From JAZMZS01 sp045120955 (GTDB taxonomy: Bacteria > Bacillota > Clostridia > Oscillospirales > CAG-272): a stretch of DNA of 32,749 bases. The notes under the pieces were generated by a model that saw only the letters and a program-made list of their open reading frames with translations, was not told where the DNA came from and ran no database searches. Of the stretch, positions 1 to 8,677 are shown one piece after another. The position numbers and the translations under genes are program-made. The stretch lies in assembly GCA_045120955.1 (NCBI GenBank), contig JBGVFH010000041.1, positions 1-32,749 on the forward strand. Reading direction: 5' to 3'. How positions within the stretch are numbered: position 1 is the stretch's first letter; every line of letters starts with the position of its first letter.

Positions 1-57
1 TTGCTGACAGCATCAGCAAAAATCCCATACCGACTACATCGGTATGGGATTTTTTTG
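1..57 (+). terminator. Rho-independent terminator of an upstream gene
   Basis: A perfect 13-bp stem (21-33 with 39-51) with a 5-nt loop is followed by a run of seven T. A smaller perfect hairpin, 7 bp with a 5-nt loop, precedes it at 1-19. Together they look like the end of a transcription unit lying left of the window. The AT-rich stretch at 61-195 that follows holds no gene. Confidence 0.85.
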
Positions 58-195
58 TTTATTATTGCCATAAGCATTAGATTTATTGACTGTAAAAATC
101 AAACAACATTTTTTGTTAAAAATGCACAAAAAAACTAAAAAAATTAAAAATCAAATGTAAAAATTACAAATTTATTTAAATTGAAATTACCCCTA

Positions 196-201
196 TATAA
201 T
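196..201 (+). promoter_or_regulatory. Probable -10 box for the first substrate-binding protein gene
   Basis: TATAAT lies 46 nt upstream of the ATG at 248, inside a very AT-rich region. No good -35 hexamer sits 16-18 bp upstream (TTGAAA at 181 is too close), so the promoter is only a candidate. The ribosome binding site GGGGGA at 238-243 precedes the ATG. Confidence 0.4.
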
Positions 202-247
202 GTTAAAATAAAAGCACGGAACAAATTTTTTATAAATGGGGGATTTT

Positions 248-1729
248 ATGAAAAAAATCATTTCAGTTTTTCTTCTGACTGTGATGATGCTTACGCTGCT
301 CGCTTCATGTGGCGGCTCGGGCAATGACACGACAGCTGCGGACGGCTCGCAGTCTGATGTCGGCACATCGGATGAAAACGGAGACAAACTCGTTATAGAC
401 GAGACAACGCTCGACGGATATGAATATAATGTTCTTGTATCGGGAAACGTCGGCTACAATCTTGATTACGGCAGTGACTTCTACTTTAAAGAAGATGCCA
501 CGGATTCTCTGAGCGAGGCGAAGCACAGATGGATAACGATGGCTGAAGAGAAATTCGATATCGATATCGTCGTTACCGAAAAGCTGGCGTTCGGCAGCTG
601 CAACGGAAGCGGAGACGGATACAAAGAGATCGAAGAGGCAAACAGATCGGGAGATGCCGTATACGATTCATGCATGATAGGCGCATACGATGTTGCTTCT
701 CTCGCACGCAACGGTTATCTTGCAGATCTCAACACCTTCGAATACATAAATCTCGAAAACTCATGGTGGGATCAGGTTGCAAATAAGGACCTCAACATTC
801 AGGGTAAGATGTACTACACAACTGGAGATATCAGCGTAGTCGACAACATATTTACTCACTGCGTTCTTTTTAACAAGGAAATGATAGTTGAGAAAAATCT
901 TACCATTCCTTATGAATATATCGAAAACAATTCATGGACACTTGATAATTTTACTACTCTTGTAAAACAGGCTTCAGACACTTCGGGTGAGGGAACCGAT
1001 GATGATAATAATGTTTACGGTCTTCTTACATGGAACGATTCAATGATTCAGATAATGGCGGCAGCCGATGAGCGTATAGCTTCTGTAAATGACAGCGGTA
1101 TGCTTGAGCTTACCATGTATAACGACAGAACTCAGTCGCTCTACTCCAAGTGGTCGGAGCTTGCGTTTGACAGTGCATACTCGCATAACTATCAAACCGG
1201 AAGATCCTCGGGAGATTGGGATGCTGTAAGAACAGCAATTTTTGACTCCAACCGTGCGCTTTTCTATACCACGCTTTTCTCAACGGTAGTGCACCACAGA
1301 GACAGCGAGACTGATTTCGGTATCGTTCCTTATCCGAAATTTGATGAAGAACAGGAAAATTACGGACATATCGTCTCCTCCTTCCATACGGAGTTTTTCT
1401 GCATTCCTTACATCCATGAGAGCAGCTCAATATCAAGCTCTGTCAGCGAGTATCTCGCATATGCAGGACAAAATACGACGCTTCCCGCATATTACAAGGA
1501 TACTCTTGAAGGAAAGTATTTCCGTGACGAGGAGTCGTCTGATATGCTTGACATCATATTCGAAAGCCGTGTTTATGACGTAGCAGCTTACTACAGAATT
1601 GGCAATATCAGCACAAGACTCGGACAGCTCTTCTCAAATCAGAGTGTTACACTAACTCAGATATATCAGGAAAACGGCAACATGGCACAGAGCGTAATAG
1701 AAACCATCAACAAAAATTACGCAGACTAA
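248..1729 (+). CDS. Lipoprotein, ABC-type extracellular substrate-binding protein (copy 1)
   Basis: 493 residues. The start at ATG 248 is chosen over an in-frame ATG at 236 because GGGGGA at 238-243 is correctly spaced and the protein then opens with a clean lipoprotein signal peptide, with lipobox LLASC and the lipidated cysteine at residue 21. A Ser/Thr/Asp/Gly-rich linker (about 22-45) leads into a roughly 440-residue body resembling family 1 extracellular sugar-binding proteins. Marker stretches shared with copies 2 and 3 are SWWD (about 172-175), YTTGDIS (about 190-196), VHHRDSETDFGIVPYPK, and a C-terminal DESSDMLDIIF segment. It should sit outside the membrane and bind a carbohydrate, but this is inferred from fold class only. 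A propeller lipoprotein gene follows after 72 nt. No permease genes are nearby, which is unusual. Confidence 0.8.
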   Translation: MKKIISVFLLTVMMLTLLASCGGSGNDTTAADGSQSDVGTSDENGDKLVIDETTLDGYEYNVLVSGNVGYNLDYGSDFYFKEDATDSLSEAKHRWITMAEEKFDIDIVVTEKLAFGSCNGSGDGYKEIEEANRSGDAVYDSCMIGAYDVASLARNGYLADLNTFEYINLENSWWDQVANKDLNIQGKMYYTTGDISVVDNIFTHCVLFNKEMIVEKNLTIPYEYIENNSWTLDNFTTLVKQASDTSGEGTDDDNNVYGLLTWNDSMIQIMAAADERIASVNDSGMLELTMYNDRTQSLYSKWSELAFDSAYSHNYQTGRSSGDWDAVRTAIFDSNRALFYTTLFSTVVHHRDSETDFGIVPYPKFDEEQENYGHIVSSFHTEFFCIPYIHESSSISSSVSEYLAYAGQNTTLPAYYKDTLEGKYFRDEESSDMLDIIFESRVYDVAAYYRIGNISTRLGQLFSNQSVTLTQIYQENGNMAQSVIETINKNYAD

Positions 1730-1750
1730 TAGGCTATTGCAAGATCAAAG

Positions 1751-1786
1751 TATCAGTCAGTTGATTTTTCAGCTGGCTGATATTTT
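1751..1786 (+). terminator. Intergenic hairpin, possible attenuating terminator
   Basis: Arms 1751-1764 and 1769-1782 pair over 14 positions, two of them G-U, around a TTTT loop and are followed by ATTTT. It lies between the binding-protein gene and the propeller gene, so it could lower downstream transcription or stabilise the upstream message end. The T-tract is short, so termination would be partial at best. Confidence 0.5.
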
Positions 1787-1801
1787 GGAACAAGGAGAAA
1801 A

Positions 1802-3637
1802 ATGAAGATTAAGATTATAACCGCAATTTTTGCGAGCGTACTGCTTTTACTTTTTGTTTTGTGCTCATGTACGCCGCAAGGTGGGCAAACATCCGTAACC
1901 GATACGGATGCACAAAGCACCGATACTTCTGCGGACAGCGGGCAGGCACAGCCGACGGAGCTGCAAATAAGTTCTATCTCCGAATATAACAAAACATCCG
2001 AGAAAAATACTCACTCCAAAGAAAGTGCGTACAGCGCACTTGAAACGAATTACCGCCAAACATATGCGATAGACCAATCCGGAACGTCTGTCAGCACTAT
2101 GTTTTATCCGAGGCTAAAAAAGACGGCTGACGGAAAATATCTGATGTTTTATCAAAACAGCAAGACCGGAACGAGCGTTTATGTGTCGCAAAGCAGCAAC
2201 CTCAAGCAATGGGGAGGTGCAACCAAGCTTTTTGCAAAAACGGGAAGCAAGTTTTACGCTACGGCAGACGCATGTGTGCTTAAAAACGGAGATATAATCG
2301 TCGTTGCGTCCTTTAACGGTGACTACGACGGAGATCCGAAGCTCAACGGACTTGCGATGAAACGCTCCACCGATAACGGAGCCACATGGTCTGAGGAGCA
2401 GGTGATATACGTCGGCACGACGTGGGAGCCGTCCATACTTCAGCTTGAGAGCGGTGAAATTCAGGTATATTGGACAAACACTCATGTAAAAGGTGTCGAT
2501 GCCTCCCTCGGCGGCAGGACAGATGACAACTCCACGGGAACCATGATGATACGCTCATTTGACAACGGACAGACATGGACGGGAGATCTTTCGGTTGCAT
2601 ACGGCGGACAGATAGTGGCACAGCAGCTTACGAAAAAGGGAAGCGACGGAAACTACTATTCGGGACAGATGCCTGTTGCTGTTCAGCTTAACGACGGTAA
2701 TATAGCGCTTGCTCTTGAAGCAAGACTTCCCACTTCCTCGGGGTCAAACACATACAATGTTTCATTTGCATATTCTCCGGGCGAAAACTCATGGCAGGAC
2801 GCCCTTGGAGAGGATCAAGAGGGACCCTCTACATTGAAGAAAAATATGTTTACCAAGATGGCAGGACCGTATCTGCGCCAGTTTGTATCCGGTGAGACAT
2901 TACTTAGCTATCACTGGGGAAATAAATGGTATGTAAAGCTCGGAAACAGCACTGCTACCTCCTTCTACGATTCGTACGAGGCTTTTGCTGACACGAAGAT
3001 AAATATGTGGGGTTCGCTTGAAATAACAGACAGCCATGTCGTAACAGGTGTCGTTCCCGCTGACGGAAATGCTCTTTTACACGTTGGAAATATGTATCTA
3101 AATCATACCGTAGCGGCAAACAGCGAAAGTATTACGCTTGACGGAAGTAATGACGATTGGACGAACGTGGATGAGGCGTTTTTTGTAGGAAGCAATTCTC
3201 AGGCACAAACAGCGATAAGAACTGCTCAGGATGATGAAAATATGTATTTTTACGCTGAGGTGCTCGACTACTATGTATCGGACAAGGATAGGGTTTCGTT
3301 CGTTCTTTCAAATGGAGTGAACCAAAAATATTACAACATATCCGTGTATGCAAACGGTGAGATATCTGCGGTCGACAGCGACAGCAAAGAGGTAGAAACA
3401 GGTGTAGAGGCGAAGGTCCTTGTCGACGGCACGGTGGATGTATACGATGACAAAGATAAAGGCTATGTTATAGAGCTGAAGGTTTCAAAAACACTTGTCG
3501 GCGGCGGATGCAGCTATGTCATTTTTGATCCTATACTTTACAACAAGGATAAAGCTTCACAAAAAGCCGAAAGCGATACGGTAGGCGGACTGTCTATCGT
3601 GGATTGCTCGAATTGGCTTCACATAGACCTGAAGTAA
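1802..3637 (+). CDS. Lipoprotein Asp-box beta-propeller glycosidase-like protein with CBM9-like domain (copy 1)
   Basis: 611 residues; ATG with AAGGAG at 1792-1797. The signal peptide ends in LCSC (Cys23), followed by a Thr/Asp/Ser-rich linker to about residue 50. A sialidase-superfamily propeller spans about 95-430. It has Asp-boxes at 189-196 (STDNGATW) and 252-259 (SFDNGQTW), a YPR motif at 102-104, WEP at 208-210, GQMPV at 288-292 and LALE at 303-306. A C-terminal domain (about 443-611) opening with ITLDGSNDDW resembles CBM9-like carbohydrate-binding modules. Asp-box propellers include sialidases (GH33) and exo-arabinanases (GH93). The WEP and MPV...LE pattern reminds me more of GH93, but the substrate is not established. 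It probably acts at the cell surface with the preceding binding protein. No terminator is evident in the 253-nt gap that follows. Confidence 0.75.
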   Translation: MKIKIITAIFASVLLLLFVLCSCTPQGGQTSVTDTDAQSTDTSADSGQAQPTELQISSISEYNKTSEKNTHSKESAYSALETNYRQTYAIDQSGTSVSTMFYPRLKKTADGKYLMFYQNSKTGTSVYVSQSSNLKQWGGATKLFAKTGSKFYATADACVLKNGDIIVVASFNGDYDGDPKLNGLAMKRSTDNGATWSEEQVIYVGTTWEPSILQLESGEIQVYWTNTHVKGVDASLGGRTDDNSTGTMMIRSFDNGQTWTGDLSVAYGGQIVAQQLTKKGSDGNYYSGQMPVAVQLNDGNIALALEARLPTSSGSNTYNVSFAYSPGENSWQDALGEDQEGPSTLKKNMFTKMAGPYLRQFVSGETLLSYHWGNKWYVKLGNSTATSFYDSYEAFADTKINMWGSLEITDSHVVTGVVPADGNALLHVGNMYLNHTVAANSESITLDGSNDDWTNVDEAFFVGSNSQAQTAIRTAQDDENMYFYAEVLDYYVSDKDRVSFVLSNGVNQKYYNISVYANGEISAVDSDSKEVETGVEAKVLVDGTVDVYDDKDKGYVIELKVSKTLVGGGCSYVIFDPILYNKDKASQKAESDTVGGLSIVDCSNWLHIDLK

Positions 3638-3843
3638 ACAAAAGCGTACTTTGGGCTGATTTTAAAATAACTTATTATCGGACTGTTTGGCAATATTCAC
3701 GAAGAATTTCCGTTACTTGGTTAATATTTTGCCTTTCTGACAAAAAGATTGGGATTTTTGCAATGTATTTGTGCTTTTTTTCATAGAAAAATGATACTCC
3801 TTCGTGCTATTATATACTCAAGGAATAAAAATTGTTTGTACTA

Positions 3844-3873
3844 TTGCATATGGTTTTTGTTCTATATTATAAT
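3844..3873 (+). promoter_or_regulatory. Candidate promoter for second substrate-binding protein gene
   Basis: TTGCAT (3844-3849), an 18-bp spacer and TATAAT (3868-3873). Transcription would start almost on top of the ribosome binding site AAGGAG (3877-3882), which is tight for a leader, so the true promoter may lie further upstream in the gene-free interval 3638-3890. Confidence 0.35.
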
Positions 3874-3890
3874 AACAAGGAGAAGGGAAA

Positions 3891-5375
3891 ATGAAAAAAT
3901 TTTTATCATTGTTTTTGCTTGCGGTGATGCTTCTTTCTATGGTTGCATGCGGTAACGGCGGCGCAGATACAACAGCTGCCGACAGCACAAGCTCATCTAC
4001 CGACACAGGCGAGGCTGCTGTAGATCAGCTTGTTGTCACCGACAAAACGTACGATGGCCGTACATATACCATACTTATGAACGGAAACATCGACTACAAT
4101 GAGCTCTACGGCAACGACTTCTATTTTGACGAAAACTCGGAAGACCATCTTAGCAATGCAAGACAGAAGTGGATCATGCAGACAGAGCAAAAGTTCGATA
4201 TCTCGATCGAAGTTGTGGAAATGATGAAGTTTAACGATGCAACAGGAAGCGGACAGGGCTTTCAGGCTATAATGGAATCGACTACAGCACAGGATACCGA
4301 ATACGACTCGTGCATGATAGGTACGTATGACGTTGCAAACCTTGCACGTAATTCGTGTCTGACAGATCTTAACTCAGTCGATTATATCAATCTCAAAAAC
4401 TCATGGTGGGATCGGGTAGCAAATACCGACCTTAATGTTCAGGGAAAGATGTATTACACGACAGGCGACATCAGCACACTTGACAACATTTACACCGCTT
4501 GTGTACTGTTTAACAAGACTATCGTGGAAGAAAAGAATCTAACATCTCCCTACGAGTATGTAAATAACAACAACTGGAATATGGATACATACACCACCCT
4601 TATCAAGCAGGCATCTGATACTCAGGGTGAAGGTATCACAGAGGAGCAGAAGGAATACGGACTGCTCACATGGAACAGTGCTATGCTGCACATTCTTGCA
4701 GCGGCAGATGAGCGTATAGCTACGGTAAACAACGACGGCGAGATCGAGCTTACCTTGTACAACGAAAAATCTGAGTCCATGTACTCAAAGTATATTGCAA
4801 TATCAAAAGACAGAGCATACTCCGTAAACTATCAGACAGACCTTACGGGAAGCTGGGATACAGCAAGAAAGGCTATCTTTGATGACGGCCGTGCGCTGCT
4901 TTACAACACGCTTTTCTCAACGATAGTACACCACAGAGACAGTGATACCAACTTCGGTATAGTTCCTTATCCCAAGCTTGACGAAAATCAGGAGAACTAC
5001 GGTCACGCAATTTCTGCTTGGCACACATCATTCTTCTGTGTACCTTTCTTCATAGACGACGAAGAGCTCACAGGCTCTGTCAGCGAATTTATGGCAGCTA
5101 AGGGTCAGGAGCTTACCAATCCCGCTTACTACGATGATACTCTTATCGGACAGCAGGTTCGCGACGATGAGTCTATTGAAATGCTCGACATCATATTTGC
5201 AAGCCGTGTTTATGACCTCGGTATTTTCTACTCCGTCGGCGGAATACACAACGGTATTGCAGGGCTTGCATCTCATTCGACTACATCTTCCTTCCAGCAG
5301 GTTTACAACGAGAGAGCACAGCTTGCTCAGACTGTAATCGATACCATCAACAACGACTTTAAGATCGCTGAATAA
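3891..5375 (+). CDS. Lipoprotein, ABC-type extracellular substrate-binding protein (copy 2)
   Basis: 494 residues; ATG with AAGGAG eight bases upstream. The lipobox is MVAC with Cys20, and a Thr/Ser/Ala-rich linker runs to about residue 45. It is clearly paralogous to the protein at 248-1729 along its whole length. Shared blocks include YDSCMIGTYDVANLARN, LKNSWWD, GKMYYTTGDIS, AAADERIATVN, HHRDSDTNFGIVPYPK and DESIEMLDIIFASRVYDL. The same gene order follows: after 50 nt comes another propeller lipoprotein. The tandem repetition of this pair suggests a duplicated two-gene module. The ligand is unknown; a glycan fragment is inferred from the neighbour. No transmembrane permease accompanies it. 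Confidence 0.8.
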   Translation: MKKFLSLFLLAVMLLSMVACGNGGADTTAADSTSSSTDTGEAAVDQLVVTDKTYDGRTYTILMNGNIDYNELYGNDFYFDENSEDHLSNARQKWIMQTEQKFDISIEVVEMMKFNDATGSGQGFQAIMESTTAQDTEYDSCMIGTYDVANLARNSCLTDLNSVDYINLKNSWWDRVANTDLNVQGKMYYTTGDISTLDNIYTACVLFNKTIVEEKNLTSPYEYVNNNNWNMDTYTTLIKQASDTQGEGITEEQKEYGLLTWNSAMLHILAAADERIATVNNDGEIELTLYNEKSESMYSKYIAISKDRAYSVNYQTDLTGSWDTARKAIFDDGRALLYNTLFSTIVHHRDSDTNFGIVPYPKLDENQENYGHAISAWHTSFFCVPFFIDDEELTGSVSEFMAAKGQELTNPAYYDDTLIGQQVRDDESIEMLDIIFASRVYDLGIFYSVGGIHNGIAGLASHSTTSSFQQVYNERAQLAQTVIDTINNDFKIAE

Positions 5376-5425
5376 GGTGCGGTAAGACTCTCTGAGAAAA
5401 AACACAAAACACGGGGGAGATACCA

Positions 5426-7270
5426 TTGAAAAAACTGACAGCATTATTGATGCTTGTTTTATGTTCGTTTTTGATACTTGCTTCATGTCAAACGTCTACA
5501 ACAGTCGGTGATACGACAGGCGGAACACAGCAGGATACGGATACAGCCGATACAAACGGAGGCGAACAGATGCAGACTGCAACAGAATTGAATATTCATA
5601 AAATTACAGATTTTAATATTGAGAGCGAGACCGACTCGCACAAGGATGAATGGGAAAGCAGCCAGTTGGAGCTGAGCATGAGAGAGAGGTATATTTTTGA
5701 TACCTCCGTATCGAAGACAACTGAGCTGTGGTATCCGAGAATTAAAAAGACCGCTTCGGATGAGTATATTTTGCTATATATGAACGGAGATGTCGGTCAC
5801 GATATCTACATTTCTTATTCAAAGGATCTCAAGAGATGGTACGGCACGGAAAAGCTCTTTGCATACAGCAAAGAGAAGCAGAGAATGTATGCTTCCGCTG
5901 ATGCTATAGTGCTCAAAAACGGCGATATTATTGCTGCTGCCGGATACAGATGGGATTACAGAGGAGATTCGCTGACAAACGGTATCGAGATACGCCGTTC
6001 GACCGACAACGGAAAGACGTGGTCGGAGCCCGAGATCATATACACAGGCGCTGTATGGGAGCCGTCTCTGCTCCAGCTTGAGAGCGGAGAGCTTCAGATA
6101 TACTGGACAAACACCCATGTTCAAGGTGCAAGTGTGGAGAACGGCGGCAGAACGGACGACAACTCTACAGGTACCGCAATGCTGCGTTCCTTTGATAACG
6201 GCTATACATGGAACAATGATATAACCGTACCGTACACAGCACAGATAGTTGCACAGCAGTATACAAAGACAGGCACGGACGGAAACTATTATAACGGTCA
6301 GATGCCCGTCGCTACACAGCTAAACAACGGCGATATAGTGCTTGCTCTTGAGGTAAGATGCCTTGATTCTGCAGGTAAAAAGACCTACAATCTTTCTTTT
6401 GCGTATTCATCGGGAGAAAATTCTTGGCCGGATGCGCTCGGAGCAGATGAGGAAGGTCCCGCATCGCTTATCAAGAATATGTATCTTAAGGGAGCAGGTC
6501 CTTACATCAGACAGTTTAAGTCTGGAGAGACGTTGCTTTCCTACCATTGGGGTATTGACTGGTTCACTCTTATCGGAAACAGCACAGCTACTCAGTTTAA
6601 AGACAGAGTAGAAGCCTTCGGCAAGGATGTCGATATGTATATTTGGGGCTCTACAGAGATCACGGGTACACATTCGGTCATTTGTACAGCACCCTCCAGC
6701 AACAAGCAGGCAATATATATCGGAAACTTCTATCTTAACCACACCATCGAAGCTGAAAAAGCGCAGATCACAGTCGACGGAAAGTCGGATGATTGGAATG
6801 ATGTGGATCAGGCATTCTTTGTAGGAAGCGAGTCACAGGCTCAGGCTTCTATCAGAGTATCGCAGGATGACGACAGCATTTACATGATTGCCGAGGTGCT
6901 CGATAATTTTATATCCGACAAGGACAGAGTCGCATTTGCAGTAGGCAACCAAAAGACCGGCAAGTATATCAATGTATCTGTTTTTGCTGACGGAGGCATT
7001 GCGATAAACAAGGGCTCTCTCGATATAACAAAGGAGCAGATCGAGGCGGCTGTATTGGTTGACGGAACGATAGACGACTATTCGGACAAGGATAACGGTT
7101 ATGTTATCGAGCTGAAGCTTCCGAAGTCTGTGTTCGGAGATACCGACACGCTTATTTTCGATCCGATTCTTTACAACAAGGATTCGGCCAACGGAAAGGC
7201 TGAGAGCGACAGCATAGGCGACATATCTATCTCGGATACGTCAACTTGGCTCAAGATCAAGCTCAAGTAA
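5426..7270 (+). CDS. Lipoprotein Asp-box beta-propeller glycosidase-like protein with CBM9-like domain (copy 2)
   Basis: 614 residues, starting at TTG 5426, which follows an excellent ribosome binding site, GGGGGAGA at 5413-5420. No ATG fits as well, and the signal peptide ending in LASC (Cys21) requires this start. It has the same architecture as the gene at 1802: Asp-boxes STDNGKTW and SFDNGYTW, WEPSLLQLESGE, GQMPV, LALE, then a CBM9-like tail opening with ITVDGKSDDW. Similarity is strong throughout, including NHTIEAEK, FFVGSESQAQ and the terminal IFDPILYNKD. It is the last gene of the left carbohydrate block; a terminator lies 40 nt downstream. Cell-surface carbohydrate hydrolysis or binding is inferred; substrate and catalytic competence are unproven. 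Confidence 0.75.
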   Translation: MKKLTALLMLVLCSFLILASCQTSTTVGDTTGGTQQDTDTADTNGGEQMQTATELNIHKITDFNIESETDSHKDEWESSQLELSMRERYIFDTSVSKTTELWYPRIKKTASDEYILLYMNGDVGHDIYISYSKDLKRWYGTEKLFAYSKEKQRMYASADAIVLKNGDIIAAAGYRWDYRGDSLTNGIEIRRSTDNGKTWSEPEIIYTGAVWEPSLLQLESGELQIYWTNTHVQGASVENGGRTDDNSTGTAMLRSFDNGYTWNNDITVPYTAQIVAQQYTKTGTDGNYYNGQMPVATQLNNGDIVLALEVRCLDSAGKKTYNLSFAYSSGENSWPDALGADEEGPASLIKNMYLKGAGPYIRQFKSGETLLSYHWGIDWFTLIGNSTATQFKDRVEAFGKDVDMYIWGSTEITGTHSVICTAPSSNKQAIYIGNFYLNHTIEAEKAQITVDGKSDDWNDVDQAFFVGSESQAQASIRVSQDDDSIYMIAEVLDNFISDKDRVAFAVGNQKTGKYINVSVFADGGIAINKGSLDITKEQIEAAVLVDGTIDDYSDKDNGYVIELKLPKSVFGDTDTLIFDPILYNKDSANGKAESDSIGDISISDTSTWLKIKLK

Positions 7271-7310
7271 GGCCGGGCAAAACATTCACGGACAAACAAC
7301 AAAACAAGCA

Positions 7311-7354
7311 CCCTCCGCATATACTGTTATCAGTTTTATGCGGAGGGTTTTGTT
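7311..7354 (+). terminator. Terminator hairpin whose 3' arm contains the sigK ribosome binding site
   Basis: A perfect 11-bp stem (7311-7321 with 7337-7347) is followed by TTTTGTT. It ends the left carbohydrate block. The 3' arm holds GGAGGG (7342-7347), seven bases before the sigK ATG at 7355, so the same sequence is also the Shine-Dalgarno of sigK and would be sequestered whenever the whole hairpin is transcribed. Confidence 0.8.
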
Positions 7355-8035
7355 ATGAATAATGCGGCTTATATTGCGCTCAACTACATATATTTGTTGC
7401 TCGGCGTGTCAAACGGACAGTGTTTTCCGCCGCCGCTGTCTAAGAAAGAGGAAACGGAAGAGTTTTACAAAATGGCAGAGGGAGATGACAGAGCAAGGAC
7501 TCGGCTCATCGAGCATAATCTGCGTCTTGTTGCTCATATAGTGCGAAAATATTACTCAACACAAAAAAATCAAGAGGATCTGATTTCAATAGGAAGTATC
7601 GGTCTTATAAAGGCAATAGACTCGTTTAAGTTTGAAAACGGCGCAAGATTTGCGACTTATGCCGCAAAATGTATACAAAATGAAATTTTAATGTATTTTC
7701 GTTCGCAGAAAAAACTGCAGAGTGAAATATCCATAAACGAGACGATAGACGTTGACAGAGACGGAAATCCACTTACATATATAGATATAATAAGTGTCGA
7801 GGACACTATAGCTGAGGACATAGACAAAAAACTTCACGCCAAAAGGGCAATGGAGCTGATACGCAGTATACTGACGGGGCGTGAGCGGCAGATAATAGTG
7901 CTTCGGTTCGGTCTTGACGGAAACGAGCCGCTGACACAGCGTGAAGTAGCGGGGAGACTCGGAATTTCCCGTTCGTACGTTTCAAGGATAGAAAAAGCGG
8001 CGCTTGAAAAGCTGTATCGGCAGATTGAGACATAA
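7355..8035 (+). CDS. sigK: RNA polymerase sporulation sigma factor SigK
   Basis: 226 residues, close to the usual SigK length. A hydrophobic, probably pro-sequence-like N-terminus (about 1-25) precedes FPPPLSKKEE. Region 2 is recognisable as LIEHNLRLVAHIVRKYY, DLISIGSIGLIKAIDSF and FATYAAKCIQNEILMYFR. Region 4 carries the helix-turn-helix LTQREVAGRLGISRSYVSRI. These blocks match Bacillus SigK closely. The reading frame is uninterrupted, so there is no skin-type element inside it. SigK drives late mother-cell transcription during sporulation; the hydrophobic N-terminus suggests synthesis as a membrane-tethered pro-protein, though no processing protease is seen here. Translation may be controlled by the hairpin that buries its ribosome binding site. 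Confidence 0.92.
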   Translation: MNNAAYIALNYIYLLLGVSNGQCFPPPLSKKEETEEFYKMAEGDDRARTRLIEHNLRLVAHIVRKYYSTQKNQEDLISIGSIGLIKAIDSFKFENGARFATYAAKCIQNEILMYFRSQKKLQSEISINETIDVDRDGNPLTYIDIISVEDTIAEDIDKKLHAKRAMELIRSILTGRERQIIVLRFGLDGNEPLTQREVAGRLGISRSYVSRIEKAALEKLYRQIET

Positions 8036-8136
8036 ATAAATTTAAAAAATCATGCATAATTTTCTTGCTTAAAATTAAAACTAAACTCGGCAGTATTTTT
8101 ATACACAAGCCCTTAAATTTAAGGAGGAAAAATAGC

Positions 8137-8364
8137 ATGATGTTTTTTGACAGAATAGCACTTGCTCTTTCTATTGTAGGAGCTCTCAACTGGGGTTCGG
8201 TCGGACTGTTTAAATTTGACATTGTAGCATGGCTGTGCGGAGGTCAGGCATCTGTTGCCGCAAGAATAATCTATGTGGTTGTAGCGCTGTGCGGCATATG
8301 GTGCATCTCGCTTCTTTTCAGACCGAGCGATGAGCGTGCCGTTTCATCTCATCTTGACGACTAA
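8137..8364 (+). CDS. Small DUF378 (YuzA-like) membrane protein
   Basis: 75 residues. ATG 8137 (or the adjacent ATG 8140) follows AAGGAGGA at 8121-8128. Two hydrophobic helices are visible: about residues 6-29, with the family hallmark ALNWGSVGLF, and about 44-64. The tail is polar. DUF378 proteins are short two-helix membrane proteins of unknown function, common in Firmicutes. The ribosome binding site overlaps a perfect 14-bp palindrome at 8111-8124. A terminator follows at 8409, so the gene is probably monocistronic or co-transcribed with sigK. Confidence 0.8.
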   Translation: MMFFDRIALALSIVGALNWGSVGLFKFDIVAWLCGGQASVAARIIYVVVALCGIWCISLLFRPSDERAVSSHLDD

Positions 8365-8408
8365 AGCTGCGCTTTGCAACTTTAAAGAAAATCAGGTTCA
8401 TAACGAAA

Positions 8409-8447
8409 AACAGCTGTCCGCATGACGCTCGGGCAGTTGTTTTTTTG
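8409..8447 (+). terminator. Rho-independent terminator after the DUF378 gene
   Basis: Arms 8409-8420 and 8430-8441 pair over 12 positions with two G-U pairs and a 9-nt loop, followed by a run of T to 8446. Confidence 0.8.
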
Positions 8448-8450
8448 TTG

Positions 8451-8550
8451 AATAGGAAATCGCACGGATCCTCACTCACTGTTTTGCATCTCTTCTGTAA
8501 CAGAAAAACAACGATAGGCGAGAGGATGGCTGCGGGCACTGCCCGCTTTT
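8451..8550 (+). repeat. Dispersed hairpin-capped intergenic repeat, copy A
   Basis: This roughly 100-bp unit begins AATAGGAAAT and ends in the near-perfect hairpin GCGGGCACTGCCCGC (8532-8546) plus TTTT. Its central block, GAAAAACAACGATAGG followed by a GAGAGGATGG block, recurs almost exactly in copy B on the minus strand at 32491-32586; copy C is at 19772-19862. No ORF is present. With its flanks it fills the gene-free stretch 8365-8677. Confidence 0.8.
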
Positions 8551-8582
8551 GAATGGATATATAACAAATTTTTTCTCTTCTA

Positions 8583-8612
8583 TTGACAGCAAACGGTAAA
8601 TTGATGTAATAT
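8583..8612 (+). promoter_or_regulatory. Candidate SigA promoter of the ABC exporter operon
   Basis: A perfect -35 box TTGACA (8583-8588), an 18-bp spacer and TAATAT (8607-8612, four of six consensus positions). It lies about 65 nt upstream of the ATP-binding protein start. Confidence 0.55.
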
Positions 8613-8677
8613 AAATGTCGGATAATACATAGTCGAACTTGTGTCGGCTAAAATGTTTTATCAGAGAGGAGCTAATG

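Noticed and set aside
7355..8035. Skin-like element interrupting sigK
   Set aside because: The SigK frame is continuous from start to stop with regions 2 and 4 both intact.
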